From Luteimonas sp. JM171 (GTDB lineage Bacteria > Pseudomonadota > Gammaproteobacteria > Xanthomonadales > Xanthomonadaceae): a stretch of 64,000 nucleotides of DNA. The notes under the pieces were generated by a model that worked only from the letters and a program-made list of their open reading frames with translations, made no database searches and was not told where the DNA came from. Every line of letters starts with the position of its first letter. The first letter of the stretch is position 1. A program made the position numbers and the translations under genes. This document shows, piece after piece, positions 29,292 through 39,099 of this stretch. The stretch lies in assembly GCF_001717465.1 (NCBI RefSeq), contig NZ_CP017074.1, positions 1,330,873-1,394,872 of the forward strand. Direction: 5' to 3'.

Positions 29292-31658
29292 TTATTCGCC
29301 GTCCTTCAGCACCCGCTCGAACAGCTCGTGGATCCGCCGGTACTGGTCGTACCAGGAGTCCGCGTGCTGGTAGGCATGCCGCTCCAGCGGGTAGCTGGCC
29401 ATCTCCCACTTGTCCTTGCGCAACTCGATCAGCCGCTGCGCCATCAGCACCGAGTCCTGGTAGAAGACGTTGTTGTCGATCATGCCGTGGGCGATGAGCA
29501 GGTGGTCCTGCAGGTTCTCCGCGTATTCGATCGGCGACGACTTGCGGTAGGCCTCCGGGTCGATCTCCGGGGTGTTGAGGATGTTGGCGGTGTAGGGATG
29601 GTTGTAGTGGTGCCAGTCCACCACCGGGCGCAGGGCGGCGCCGGCCTTGAAGGTGCCCGGCTCGCGGAACAGGGCCATGAAGGTCATGAAGCCGCCGTAG
29701 CTGCCGCCGTAGATGCCCACCCGGTCGCGGTTGCCCTGGCGCTCGGCCACCAGCCAGTCGATGCCGTCCAGGTAGTCCTCCAGCTCCGGGTGGCCCATCT
29801 GCCGGTAGATGGCGGTGCGCCAGTCGCGCCCGTAGCCGGCCGAGCCGCGGTAGTCCAGGTCCAGCACGATGTAGCCCTGCTGCACCAGCATGTTGTGGAA
29901 CATCTGCTCGCGGAAGTAGGTGGGCCAGCGGTGGTGCACGTTCTGCAGGTAGCCGGCGCCGTGTACGAACAGCACGATCGGGTACTCGCGCCCCGGCTCC
30001 ATCTGCGCCGGGCCGTAATACTTGCCCCACACGGTGCCGGCCCCGTGCCTGGATGGCACCTGCACGATCTGCGGCTCAAGCCACTGGTAGGCCTTGTATT
30101 CGTCGGTGCGGGTGTCGGTGAGCGTGGCCAGGCCGCTGCCGTCGGCGCCCATCACCGCAAGCTGCGGGGGCACGTAGGCGGAGGAGTGGCGCACCAGCAG
30201 GCGCGAGCCGTCGGGTGACTCCACGAAGGCCTCCACGCCATCCAGGCGGGTGATCTCGCGCGCCTGGCCACCGCTGGCCGGGACTTCGCAGACCTCATAG
30301 TCCACCGGCGCAGCCAGGTTGCACACGAACAGGAAGCGCCCGCCATCGGCCGAGAGCACCGGGTCGGCGACTTCCCACGGGCCGGAGGTCAGCGCGCGCG
30401 GGCGGCCGTTGCCGGCCAGGTACAGGTGTGCGTGGCCGCTTTCCTCGGACAGGAACCACAGGCTGCGGTTGTCCGGCATCCAGTCGAACTCGTTGAAGTT
30501 CCAGTTGATCCAGCCCGGGTCGGTGAGGCGGTGCACGGGCTCGAGCCGGGCGTCCGCCGGGTCCACCGCCACCAGCCAGCGGTCCTTGTTGTCGACCGAG
30601 TGCAGCATCATGGCGGCGCGGCTGCCGTCGCCGTTCCAGCGCATGGCGTCGCTGCGGAAGCCCTCCAGGCGCACCGGGCGCTCGCCCTTCAGCGGATCCT
30701 TGCCCGCTGCTTCGCGCAGGTCCGCCAGCGGGTCCTCGCTGATGCCGGGCAGGCTCCCCGTGTCGAGCTTGCGCGGCGTGCCGTCGCGCAGGTCCACCAG
30801 CCACAGGGTCATGCCCGCGGGATCGTTGCGCCCCACGCGAGTGCGCACGTCCTCGGTCTCCTCGTAGCCGGATTCGGTGATGAACCTGGGCATCTTCCCG
30901 GTCTGGCCGCGGTCGGCGCCCTTGGGGGTCGTGGCGGCCAGCAGCCAGCGGCCGTCGGGGGACAGGGCGCTCGCGGCCAGGGTCACGTCGCCGCCCAGGT
31001 ACACCGGCGGCGGTGGCTGGCTGGGATCCTCCCGCTGCCAATCCTGCTGCTGCCGGCGCTGGGCCTCCTGCTGGGCACGCTCCACGCGCAAGGTCTCGAA
31101 CAGGCGCAGCTGGTGCTCGCGCAGCTGGTCGGGACGCGGCGGCCCGGCGGGGTCGTCCTGGGTCTTGATCACCGCGGCCTCGGTGATCCCGCCGCCGGCC
31201 GTCCACCGGTACCAGCGGTCGTGGCCGACGCGCCATACCAGCGCGCCGTCGGTGCCCCACAGGAGCGAGGCAGCGGAGGCCTCGCTGCGGGTGAGCTGGG
31301 TCAGGGCGCCGTTGCGCAGGTCACGCACGAACACGTTGCCGTCGCGGATGAAGGCCGCGCGCGAGCGTGTGGCGTCGTATACCGGCCGGGGGGCGTCGAT
31401 TCCGGCGCGGTCGGCGCCTTCGACGATCCTGGGCGCGCCACCGTCCGCGTTCACCGTCCAGATGTCGCGGATCTGGCTGCTTTCGCGCTTGAGGTTGTAG
31501 TGCGCGCGGCGGCCGTCCCACGACCACCAGGCCTCTTCCACCGGCGGGCCGATCCAGTCGGGATTGTCCATGATCCGGTCCAGGGTGAGCTCCTGGGCCG
31601 GCTGGGCGGCAAGCGGGGCAACGAACAGCAGCAGGGACAGCGGCAGCAAGCGGATCAT
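29292..31658 (-). CDS. S9 family prolyl-oligopeptidase/DPP-like peptidase
   Basis: A 788-residue secreted enzyme with a signal peptide ([18 protein letters not shown]), a beta-propeller (about 40-530) with a long charged Gln/Arg-rich insertion near 195-225, and a hydrolase domain. The nucleophile motif is GGSYGGFM, the acid is the Asp in GMIDNNVFY and the base is the His in ERHAYQH. The clear Glu pair of DPP-IV is not obvious, so the exact specificity is open. It is the second S9 enzyme in the window and differs strongly from the one at 15656. The ATG at 31658 gives the signal peptide; the open frame extends upstream but lacks protein character. Confidence 0.9.
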   Translation of the reverse strand: MIRLLPLSLLLFVAPLAAQPAQELTLDRIMDNPDWIGPPVEEAWWSWDGRRAHYNLKRESSQIRDIWTVNADGGAPRIVEGADRAGIDAPRPVYDATRSRAAFIRDGNVFVRDLRNGALTQLTRSEASAASLLWGTDGALVWRVGHDRWYRWTAGGGITEAAVIKTQDDPAGPPRPDQLREHQLRLFETLRVERAQQEAQRRQQQDWQREDPSQPPPPVYLGGDVTLAASALSPDGRWLLAATTPKGADRGQTGKMPRFITESGYEETEDVRTRVGRNDPAGMTLWLVDLRDGTPRKLDTGSLPGISEDPLADLREAAGKDPLKGERPVRLEGFRSDAMRWNGDGSRAAMMLHSVDNKDRWLVAVDPADARLEPVHRLTDPGWINWNFNEFDWMPDNRSLWFLSEESGHAHLYLAGNGRPRALTSGPWEVADPVLSADGGRFLFVCNLAAPVDYEVCEVPASGGQAREITRLDGVEAFVESPDGSRLLVRHSSAYVPPQLAVMGADGSGLATLTDTRTDEYKAYQWLEPQIVQVPSRHGAGTVWGKYYGPAQMEPGREYPIVLFVHGAGYLQNVHHRWPTYFREQMFHNMLVQQGYIVLDLDYRGSAGYGRDWRTAIYRQMGHPELEDYLDGIDWLVAERQGNRDRVGIYGGSYGGFMTFMALFREPGTFKAGAALRPVVDWHHYNHPYTANILNTPEIDPEAYRKSSPIEYAENLQDHLLIAHGMIDNNVFYQDSVLMAQRLIELRKDKWEMASYPLERHAYQHADSWYDQYRRIHELFERVLKDGE

Positions 31659-31761
31659 GGCGTTGGGGATGGTCTGGCAAAGCGCGCCAGCGTACCAGCC
31701 TGATCGGGGGATCCGGATGGCCCGAACGTCCTGCATCGGGAACCGGGCCGCCACAATGAAA

Positions 31762-31784
31762 GCAGGGGCGACTGGCGCCCCTGC
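31762..31784. other. Hairpin in the S9 peptidase/ycgL divergent gap
   Basis: Arms GCAGGGGCG (31762-31770) and CGCCCCTGC (31776-31784) form a perfect nine-base stem with loop ACTGG and no T-run. The 379-base gap 31659-32037 otherwise holds only likely promoter DNA; a frame upstream of ycgL stays open but has no protein-like character. Confidence 0.4.
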
Positions 31785-32037
31785 ACACATCCCTGTTCCC
31801 GGAAGCTTCCGGATAGTCCTTGGAACTCTTTGTATCATTGGCGGCACGATGCCAACCGCGACCGCCGTCACACTCAAGGCGCCTCTCCCTCAAACTGTGA
31901 TGCCCCGCATCCTCGTGGCGCGCGGGGGTGCGCGGTCGCCGCGGCTGAACGGTCCCCGGCTCCCGGTCCCGGGGCGTTTCCCCATCGCGGCGCGATCACG
32001 CACAATCCTGTCTCGCCGCCGCTTTCCCTGCCGGGCC

Positions 32038-32310
32038 ATGCAAGCCTACGTCTACAAAAGCCAGCGTCGGCCGGATACCTATGTGTACATGGCCGGCCGT
32101 GACGATTTTTCGTGCCTGCCGGCCCCGCTGCGCGAGCAGCTGGGCGAGCTCGCCCTGGTGCTGGAGTTCGAGCTCGGGCCCGGCCGCAAGCTGGCCACCG
32201 AGGATCCCGATGTGGTCAGGCGCAACCTGGCCGATCGCGGCTTCCACCTGCAGGTGCCGCCTTCGCGCGCTGAAGATCCGATGACCGATGACTGGGGCAC
32301 CGATGCCTGA
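32038..32310 (+). CDS. ycgL: YcgL domain protein
   Basis: A 90-residue protein matching the YcgL family: it starts [18 protein letters not shown] and contains [20 protein letters not shown] and [11 protein letters not shown]. The family is a compact alpha/beta fold of unknown function common in gammaproteobacteria. The start is the ATG at 32038, where the fold begins. Its stop codon overlaps the start of the ankyrin gene by eight bases, suggesting coupled expression. Confidence 0.88.
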   Translation: MQAYVYKSQRRPDTYVYMAGRDDFSCLPAPLREQLGELALVLEFELGPGRKLATEDPDVVRRNLADRGFHLQVPPSRAEDPMTDDWGTDA

Positions 32311-35300
32311 GCCGACGTCCGGGCGCGGGCACGCCATCGCCGCCTTCATCGCCGGATCCCTGCTGGCCTTGGCCGCCGGGCTGGGGAGCGTGGGCGCGGC
32401 CGTGGGGATCTGGCTGGCGCAGCCGGCCTTCGCGCTGGCGGTACGCTGGTGGCGCGCGGCGGACCAGCGACAGGGCCGCGGGCCCGCCAACCAGTTCGCC
32501 GACCTGCTCGTGCTATGGGGCGCGGCCGGGCTGGCGGCCGCCGGGCTGGCGGCGTGGCCGGTGGCTGTGCTGCTGCGCAGCGGGGCGCTGGGCGCGGTGC
32601 TGGCGCTCAGCGCGGTGGCGGGGATCGTAATGATCGCGCTGTGGCGCATCTGGCCTGCGTGGCATGCCGTGGAGCGCGAGGGACAGCCGTTGGCAGACGC
32701 CTGGCGGGCGCTGTCGGACCGGGACGCCGCCGCCACCCGCGGCGCCGCGTTCGCCGCGATCGTGGCAGCCGTGCTGGCGCTGCAGCTGGTGATGGCGTGG
32801 CCCGGCATCCTGGAGGGCACCGCCCGCTGGGTGCTGGCCGCTGCCGGGGTGGTGCTCCTGCCGCTCGCCCATTGGCTGCTGCAGCGCCTGCAACCGGCCG
32901 CAAGGCTGCCCATGCCGGTGGTCGAGATGCCGGGCGAAGTGGCGGCCGCGGAGCCCGAACCGCCGGAAGGCGACCTTGAGACGGCGCTGTACCAGGCCGC
33001 GCGCGGCGGCCGGGTCGCCCGGGCACTGGAATTGCTCGAGCTGGGCGCGGATCCGCACGCGCTTCCCCCCGAAGGCGAGCGCGACCGGCGCAGCCTGCCG
33101 GTGTTGGCCGCGGTACTGCCGGATCTTCGCCTGCTGCGCGAATTGATTGCCCGCGGCGTGGACGTCAACGCTGCGCACGGGGCGCTCACCCCGCTGCTGG
33201 CCGCCACCCGCGACAGCTGGCACGGCCGGCCCGAGGCCGTGATGACCCTGCTCGCCAACGGCGCCGATCCCCACGTGGCCGACGCCGAGGGCAACACCCC
33301 GATGCACCACGCCGCCCGCAGCTCCGATCCGGGCGTTGTGGCGTTGCTGCGCGATGCCGCGGCGGAGATCGACGTTCCCAACAACGACGGCTGGACGCCG
33401 CTGGGCGTGGCCTGCCTGGCCGGAAACTGGCGCCTGGCCCGGTTCCTGCTCGAGCGCGGTGCGCGGGTGCAGGTGGACGGGGCGGTGTCCCCGCTCGTGG
33501 CCGCCGCCGGCGGGGACGATGACGACCCGGCCGGCGTGCAGCTGCTGCTCAAGTACAAGGCCCGCCCGGACGGCGCCGACCGGGACGGCCGCACGGCTTT
33601 GCACCGCGCCGCCCATGCTGGCCATGCGGCAATCGCCGCCGAGCTTTTGGCCGCGGGCGCGGACGTGTCCGCCCGCGACGCCCAGCAGCGCACGCCGCTG
33701 CTGGAGGCCGCGCGTGGAGGTCGCCTGGCCACGCTGGAAGTGCTGGCCGAAGCTGGTGCCGGGGTCGGGGCCGTCGATGCGGACGGCCGTGGTGCACTTG
33801 CGCTGGCGTGCCTGGCGCATCCCCCCGCGCCGCCGCTGGTGCAGCGCCTGCTGGAGCTCGGGGCCGATCCGCGCGAAGTGGATGCACAAGGCAAGAGCCC
33901 GGTTGATCACGCCGCCGCGGCCGGACGCTGGTCGCTGGTGAAGCTGCTCGATCCCGGGCATCCGCTCCCGTCGAGCGTGCAGGCAGCCGACGCCGAGGCC
34001 CCGGTGCCGGACCAGGCGCCGCTCTCGCTGCTGCGCGAGGGGCTTCGCGAAGGTCGCTTCGATCAGCTCGGAGACCTGGTTGGCCTGGTGCCTGCGCAGG
34101 AGCTCGGTGCGCTTCTGGTGGACGGGGAGGCCCCGGTCTCCGCGGAGCGGATCGACTGGCTGATGGCCCGCGGCGCGGATCCGGAGCCGCGCGCATCGGA
34201 TGGCGTCCCGGCTGACACCCCGATGTTCCAGCTCCTGGCCAGGGGGCCTGAACAGGTCGAGGCGGTGAGGGCGCTGCTTGCACACAACGTATCGCCGGCC
34301 GGTGCCGGCGGCCTCGCGCGGTTCCTGTCCGCCTGCGCCCGCGGCGAGCACGGTGCACGTGGACTCGAGCAGCTGGCGCTCGAACTGTTTGAGCGCGGGG
34401 CGGATCCATTCGCCAGCGCGCCGGACGGCGATCCGCCGCTGTCGCTGGCGGTGCGCCTGGGCTGGCTGGAGCTCGCCGGGGCGCTGGCAGCCACCGGCGT
34501 GGACCTGGATGCACGCGACAGCCGCGGCATGACCGCGCTGCACCTGGCCGCGGCGCTGGGGCGCGAGCAGGCGCTGCGCGAACTGGTCCGCCATGGCGCC
34601 AACCCGGGCATCCGTGCTGCCGACGGGCAGACCCCATTGGGCGTGGCGCTGGCCGCGGGCCGTCGCGACCTCGCCCGCTGGCTGGATTGGCGCGGCTGGA
34701 AACTCCCGCGCCGGCCCCTGCAGGCGCAGGACCTGCCAGCGGCAGCGGTGGCCGGAGACGCGGACGCCGTGGGAAAGCTGCTCGACCTTGGTTTTCCGGT
34801 GGACACCGTGGACGCCCAGGGCTGCTCGGCGCTGCTGCGGGCGGCCGGCGGGGGGCACCTGTCAGTGGTTGAACTGCTGCTCGAGCGCGGCGCCGACGCG
34901 CAGCTGGCCGCGCACACCGGCGCGACGCCGCTGTCGGCCGCGGTCAGCATGGGGCATGTCGAGATCGTCGAGCGGCTGCTGGCTGCCGGCGCGGCGCTGG
35001 AGCAGCGCCTGCCCGGCGAGGTGACCGTGCTGATGCTCGCTGCCGCACTCGGGCTGCCGGAGCTGTGTGCACGGCTGCTGGCGGCCGGGGCCGATATCCA
35101 TGCCACTGATGCCCAGGGGTTGACGCCGATGCACTGCGCCGCCCTGTACGGATTCAGCTGCCGCGAGCGTGCCCGGCTCATGGCCCTGTTGGACACCCTG
35201 CTGCTGGCCGGGGCCGAGCCCGATGCCGCGGATGCCAGCGGGGTGACTCCGCTGCTGCTGCTGCTTGGCGCGCGGGCCGAGCCCGGCGCAAGCTGCGACG

Positions 35301-35584
35301 AGGAGGTCGTGGGCGAGGCGGTGGCGCAGCTCCTGGATGAAGAGGTGTCGCTGGAAGCGCAGGATGCGCGCGGATTCGGGCCGCTGCACCTGGCCAGCCT
35401 GCACGGCCTGCTCCAGCTCGCCCGCCGCCTGCTGCGCGCGGGCGCCGACCCGGACCTGCGCGACACCCTCAACCGCACGCCGCGCGAGATCGCGGTGATG
35501 CGCGGCTTCGTCGATGTGGCCGCCGAACTCGCCCCCGCCAACGCCCAGCCGGGCGTCTCCATGGCCCGCTTCCTGCGCGACTAG
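32303..35584 (+). CDS. Large membrane-anchored ankyrin-repeat protein
   Basis: A 1093-residue protein. The N-terminus (about 1-195) has about five hydrophobic segments; from about 225 to the end the protein is made of ankyrin repeats of about 33 residues, with typical forms such as [22 protein letters not shown] and [13 protein letters not shown]. Some repeats in the middle (about 590-680) are degenerate. Ankyrin repeats bind proteins, so a membrane scaffold facing the cytoplasm is likely; the target is unknown. The ATG at 32303 is preferred over 32288 because GGGG lies at a fitting distance and it minimises overlap with ycgL. A host-directed role, as for some ankyrin effectors, has no support here. 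Confidence 0.85.
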   Translation: MPEPTSGRGHAIAAFIAGSLLALAAGLGSVGAAVGIWLAQPAFALAVRWWRAADQRQGRGPANQFADLLVLWGAAGLAAAGLAAWPVAVLLRSGALGAVLALSAVAGIVMIALWRIWPAWHAVEREGQPLADAWRALSDRDAAATRGAAFAAIVAAVLALQLVMAWPGILEGTARWVLAAAGVVLLPLAHWLLQRLQPAARLPMPVVEMPGEVAAAEPEPPEGDLETALYQAARGGRVARALELLELGADPHALPPEGERDRRSLPVLAAVLPDLRLLRELIARGVDVNAAHGALTPLLAATRDSWHGRPEAVMTLLANGADPHVADAEGNTPMHHAARSSDPGVVALLRDAAAEIDVPNNDGWTPLGVACLAGNWRLARFLLERGARVQVDGAVSPLVAAAGGDDDDPAGVQLLLKYKARPDGADRDGRTALHRAAHAGHAAIAAELLAAGADVSARDAQQRTPLLEAARGGRLATLEVLAEAGAGVGAVDADGRGALALACLAHPPAPPLVQRLLELGADPREVDAQGKSPVDHAAAAGRWSLVKLLDPGHPLPSSVQAADAEAPVPDQAPLSLLREGLREGRFDQLGDLVGLVPAQELGALLVDGEAPVSAERIDWLMARGADPEPRASDGVPADTPMFQLLARGPEQVEAVRALLAHNVSPAGAGGLARFLSACARGEHGARGLEQLALELFERGADPFASAPDGDPPLSLAVRLGWLELAGALAATGVDLDARDSRGMTALHLAAALGREQALRELVRHGANPGIRAADGQTPLGVALAAGRRDLARWLDWRGWKLPRRPLQAQDLPAAAVAGDADAVGKLLDLGFPVDTVDAQGCSALLRAAGGGHLSVVELLLERGADAQLAAHTGATPLSAAVSMGHVEIVERLLAAGAALEQRLPGEVTVLMLAAALGLPELCARLLAAGADIHATDAQGLTPMHCAALYGFSCRERARLMALLDTLLLAGAEPDAADASGVTPLLLLLGARAEPGASCDEEVVGEAVAQLLDEEVSLEAQDARGFGPLHLASLHGLLQLARRLLRAGADPDLRDTLNRTPREIAVMRGFVDVAAELAPANAQPGVSMARFLRD

Positions 35585-35687
35585 CGCGGCGCGCCCTTGC
35601 AGTGCCGGCTGCGGCGCCGGGTCAGGTTGAAGCGTTCCGACCCTTCACGCACCATCGTGGCCCACATCCAAGCAAAAGGGATTTGCC

Positions 35688-36545
35688 ATGTTTCGCAGGC
35701 TCGCCGTCATCGCCGGGGTCCTGCCGCTGCTGCTCGCGGCCGGCCTCGCCGATGCCCGGACCCTGGAGGAAGCGCGCGAACAGGTCGAGATGAGCATGCT
35801 CGTTCGGGGCCACGTGGACATCGATCGCCAGGGGCGCATCACGGGCCACGAACTGGAGCAGGCCGAAAGCCTGCCCGCCTACGTGGTCGACATGGTGGCC
35901 GCGGCCGTGCCCCGGATGCGGTTCGAACCAGTACTGGTGGATGGCGAGCCCGTCCTGGCCCGGGCGAAGATGACCTTGCGGCTGCTCGCCAAACCGGATG
36001 GCGACGATGTCCACCTCAGCATCCGCAGCGCCCACTTCGGCGACGAGGACGCGCTGCCGGACGAGGAGCGGGTGCGGCCGGTGCGGATGAGGCCGCCGTC
36101 CTATCCGGAGGACATCCTGCACCTGGGTGGCGCGGGTGATGTGTACCTGGTGCTCAAGATCGGCCGGGACGGTGCCGTTGAGGATGTTGCGGTCGAGCAG
36201 ACCAACCTGACTTCGCTGGGCACGGCGCGGGAGATGGAGCGGATCCGCGATGCCCTTGAGAAGGCCGCGGTCAGGCAGGCGAGGAGGTGGCGCTTTGCGC
36301 CGCCGACGGCTGGCGAAAATGCCGACGCCCCGCATTGGGCCGTGCGCGTGCCGGTGCAATACCGGCTCGGTGGTCACCCCGAATCTGCCTATGGCCAGTG
36401 GGTGGCCTACCACCCCGGCGAACGTGCAGCGTGCCCGGACTGGTGTGCGCCGGACGCTCCGGGCTTCAGCCCGGACCTGCTTGCGGCGGGTGATGCGCAT
36501 CCGGCGCAGTCCAGGTTCCGCCTGCTGGAGGCGCCGGGCAGCTGA
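35688..36545 (+). CDS. Periplasmic protein with TonB C-terminal-like domains
   Basis: A 285-residue protein with a signal peptide (MFRRLAVIAGVLPLLLAAGLADA). Residues about 133-218 match a TonB C-terminal domain: PSYPEDILHLGGAGDVYLVL, GRDGAVEDVAV, then a helix and ARRWRFAPP. An earlier stretch, HVDIDRQGRITGHELEQ followed by RMRFEPVLVDG, looks like a second, partial copy, giving a tandem arrangement. There is no transmembrane anchor or proline-rich spacer, so it is not a working TonB and may instead be a periplasmic relative. The ribosome site AGGGA precedes the ATG. The gene is followed by the rho terminator and is convergent with rho. Confidence 0.75.
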   Translation: MFRRLAVIAGVLPLLLAAGLADARTLEEAREQVEMSMLVRGHVDIDRQGRITGHELEQAESLPAYVVDMVAAAVPRMRFEPVLVDGEPVLARAKMTLRLLAKPDGDDVHLSIRSAHFGDEDALPDEERVRPVRMRPPSYPEDILHLGGAGDVYLVLKIGRDGAVEDVAVEQTNLTSLGTAREMERIRDALEKAAVRQARRWRFAPPTAGENADAPHWAVRVPVQYRLGGHPESAYGQWVAYHPGERAACPDWCAPDAPGFSPDLLAAGDAHPAQSRFRLLEAPGS

Positions 36546-36574
36546 GCCGCGGATCGGGTTGCCTTGCCTCCGAG

Positions 36575-36607
36575 CAAAAAAACGCCCCGCTCCGGCGGGG
36601 CGTTTCC
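36575..36607 (-). terminator. Intrinsic terminator of rho (bidirectional shape)
   Basis: The stem ACGCCCCGC ... GCGGGGCGT is followed on the minus strand by seven T residues, the direction of rho. On the plus strand only TTT follows, so it mainly serves rho, with weaker use by the TonB-C-like gene. Confidence 0.85.
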
Positions 36608-36627
36608 ATTTCCGGCTGCGATGGCCG

Positions 36628-38379
36628 TCAGCGGCGCATCGAGGCGAAGAACTCGTCGTTGGACTTGGTGTTCTTCATCTTGTCGAGCAGGAACTCCATG
36701 GCCGCGATCTCGTCCATCGGGTGCAGCAGCTTGCGCAGGATCCAGATCTTCTGCAGCAGCTCCGGATCGATCAGCAGGTCCTCGCGGCGGGTGCCGGACT
36801 GGTTGACGTTGATCGCCGGGTACACGCGCTTCTCGGTGATGCGGCGGTCCAGGTGGATCTCGGAGTTGCCGGTGCCCTTGAATTCCTCGTAGATCACCTT
36901 GTCCATCGCCGAGCCGGTATCCACCAGCGCCGTGGCGATGATGGTCAGCGATCCGCCTTCCTCCACGTTGCGCGCGGCGCCGAAGAAGCGCTTGGGCCGG
37001 TGCAGGGCGTTGGCGTCGACGCCGCCGGTGAGCACCTTGCCCGAGCTGGGCACCACGTTGTTGTAGGCGCGGGCCAGGCGGGTGATGGAGTCGAGCAGGA
37101 TCACGACATCCTTCTTGTGCTCGACCAGGCGCTTGGCCCGCTCGATCACCATTTCGGCGACCTGCACATGGCGCGCGGCCGGCTCGTCGAAGGTGGAGCT
37201 GATCACCTCGCCGCGCACGCTGCGCTGCATCTCGGTGACCTCCTCGGGCCGCTCGTCGATCAGCAGCACGATCAGGTGCACGTCCGGGTGGTTGTAGGTA
37301 ATCGCGCTGGCGATCTGCTGCATCATGATCGTCTTGCCGGCCTTGGGCGGCGAGACGATCAGCGAGCGCTGGCCCTTGCCCTGCGGTGCCATCAGGTCGA
37401 GGATGCGGCCGGCGATGTCCTCGCTGGAGCCGTCGCCGCGCTCAAGCTTGAAGCGCTCGCGCGGGAACAGCGGGGTCAGGTTCTCGAACAGCACCTTGCC
37501 CTTGCTGGCCTCCAGCGGCTCCTCGTTGATGGTGTCGATGGTGGCCAGGGCGAAGTAGCGCTCGCCGTCCTTCGGCCAGCGGATCCGGCCGGAGAGGTGG
37601 TCGCCGGTGCGCAGGTTGAAGCGGCGGATCTGGCTGGGGCTGATGTAGACGTCGTCGGGGCCGGCGAGATAGGACGCCTCGGCCGCGCGCAGGAAGCCGA
37701 AGCCGTCGGGCAGGATCTCCAGCACGCCGTCGGCCACCACGCCGTCGCCGTGGCGGGTGAGCACCTTGAGCAGGTGGAAGATCACGTCCTGCTTGCGGGC
37801 GCGGGCCACGCCCTCGTGGATCTGCAGCTGCTCGGCGATGTCCATCAGCTGGTGCGCCGGCATGCCCTTCAGGTCGCTCAGCGAGTACTGCGGGAAGCCC
37901 TCGGGGACGTTGGGCGGCGGCAGGCGCTGGCCCTGGTCGTTGCCGTCCTGGGGCAGGCCGTCGTCGCGGCCGCGGCCGCCGCGGTCGCGGCGGTTGCGGA
38001 AGCGGTCGCGGCGGCCCTGGCGGCCCCCGCCGTCGCGCTGGTGCTGCTCGTTGCGCTGCTGTTGCTGTTGTTGCTGCGGCTGCTTCTGCTCGCCGCCCTG
38101 GCCGGACTGGGCCTGGCCTGCGTCCCCGCCAGCGCCGCCGGCGTCGTCACGGCCGGCGCCACCGCCGCCGGCATCGGCCGGGGCGAGGGCGTCGCCGTGC
38201 TTCTTCGCCGGCTCTGCGGGTGCCGCCGGCTGGGCGGTCTCGGCCGCCGGTTCGGAGGCGGATTCCGCCTGCTTCGCCGGCGCGTCGGCCTTCACCGCCT
38301 TGCGCGCGGTCTTCTTGGTGGCGCGCTTGCGCACGCGGGGCTCGGCGGTGTCGCCGGTTTCGGGGGTATTGTCGGACAA
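36628..38379 (-). CDS. rho: Transcription termination factor Rho with long disordered N-terminus
   Basis: A 583-residue Rho, about 160 residues longer than E. coli Rho. Residues 1-160 are low complexity: an Ala/Lys-rich part ([17 protein letters not shown]), a Gly-rich part, a run of seven glutamines near residues 98-106 and an Arg/Gly/Asp-rich part. The Rho N domain and cold-shock RNA-binding fold follow (about 165-290), then the RecA-like ATPase with SPPKAGKT (Walker A), [10 protein letters not shown] and [13 protein letters not shown]. It terminates transcripts by threading RNA. The start is a TTG at 38379 with GAGGA seven bases upstream, where the sequence (SDNTPETGD) matches related Rho proteins; an upstream in-frame ATG at 38472 lacks support. 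Confidence 0.95.
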   Translation of the reverse strand: MSDNTPETGDTAEPRVRKRATKKTARKAVKADAPAKQAESASEPAAETAQPAAPAEPAKKHGDALAPADAGGGGAGRDDAGGAGGDAGQAQSGQGGEQKQPQQQQQQQRNEQHQRDGGGRQGRRDRFRNRRDRGGRGRDDGLPQDGNDQGQRLPPPNVPEGFPQYSLSDLKGMPAHQLMDIAEQLQIHEGVARARKQDVIFHLLKVLTRHGDGVVADGVLEILPDGFGFLRAAEASYLAGPDDVYISPSQIRRFNLRTGDHLSGRIRWPKDGERYFALATIDTINEEPLEASKGKVLFENLTPLFPRERFKLERGDGSSEDIAGRILDLMAPQGKGQRSLIVSPPKAGKTIMMQQIASAITYNHPDVHLIVLLIDERPEEVTEMQRSVRGEVISSTFDEPAARHVQVAEMVIERAKRLVEHKKDVVILLDSITRLARAYNNVVPSSGKVLTGGVDANALHRPKRFFGAARNVEEGGSLTIIATALVDTGSAMDKVIYEEFKGTGNSEIHLDRRITEKRVYPAINVNQSGTRREDLLIDPELLQKIWILRKLLHPMDEIAAMEFLLDKMKNTKSNDEFFASMRR

Positions 38380-38584
38380 GTGCGGTTCCTCGCTCGCTGC
38401 GAGCGCCCGCGGCTGGGGCGGGCGGGGGTGGGAAGGAAGGTCCTTCAAGAAGGGTGCGGCGGGAGAACCCACGCCGGATCACTGCCAAAGCTAGCATCGC
38501 GCCGCGCCGGGGACAAGATGGCGCGGCCGCGGGGATGGTGGGAAAGAGGCGCCGCGCCGGGGTTCGGGGCGCGGGCGCCGGCGC

Positions 38585-38911
38585 TCAGAGCGCCTGGTCG
38601 ATCATCTTGGCCAGCTGCGGCTTGCCGACCGCTCCGACCTGGGTGGCCTGGACCTGGCCGTCCTTGAACAGCAGCAGCATCGGGATCGAGCGCACGTGGT
38701 ATTTCAGCGCCGTGGCCTGGTTCTGGTCGATGTCGACCTTGACCACCTTGGCCTTGCCGTCGTATTCCTCGGCCAGTTCGTCCAGGGCCGGAGCGATCAT
38801 CCGGCACGGACCGCACCACGGCGCCCAGAAATCGACCAGCACCGGCTCGTCGGACTGCAGCACGGTGGCCTCGAATTCTGCGTCGGTGGTGTGGATGACC
38901 TTATCGCTCAC
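38585..38911 (-). CDS. trxA: Thioredoxin
   Basis: A 108-residue classical thioredoxin with the active site W32-C33-G-P-C36 in [14 protein letters not shown] and the cis-proline in [12 protein letters not shown]. It reduces protein disulphides in the cytosol. The start is GTG at 38911 with AGGAG seven bases upstream. It precedes rho in the same direction with about 205 bases between, the common order in related bacteria, and is divergent from rhlB. Confidence 0.97.
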   Translation of the reverse strand: MSDKVIHTTDAEFEATVLQSDEPVLVDFWAPWCGPCRMIAPALDELAEEYDGKAKVVKVDIDQNQATALKYHVRSIPMLLLFKDGQVQATQVGAVGKPQLAKMIDQAL

Positions 38912-39099
38912 GGGTTTCTCCTGAATGATGACGGGCGCCCGCGGGTGTGGCGGGCGCCCCGTACTGTTAAACTGGGGTGTTTTCCGGCCAGATCAAGGCC
39001 CGTCTCCGGCCCGACCGATGTCCATCCGGGTCCCGGCAGTCTGCGACGCAGACGCCCTCTCGCGCAACCACGCGCATCGCAACGAAGCATTCCCAACGC

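Noticed and set aside
31810..31860. Possible sigma-E promoter (GGAACTC ...) upstream of ycgL
   Set aside because: The -35 is fair, but the base pattern at the expected -10 lacks the TC needed for sigma-E recognition.
31564..32037. In-frame upstream extension of ycgL
   Set aside because: The extra residues are Arg/Pro-rich and not part of the YcgL fold; the family begins at the ATG at 32038.
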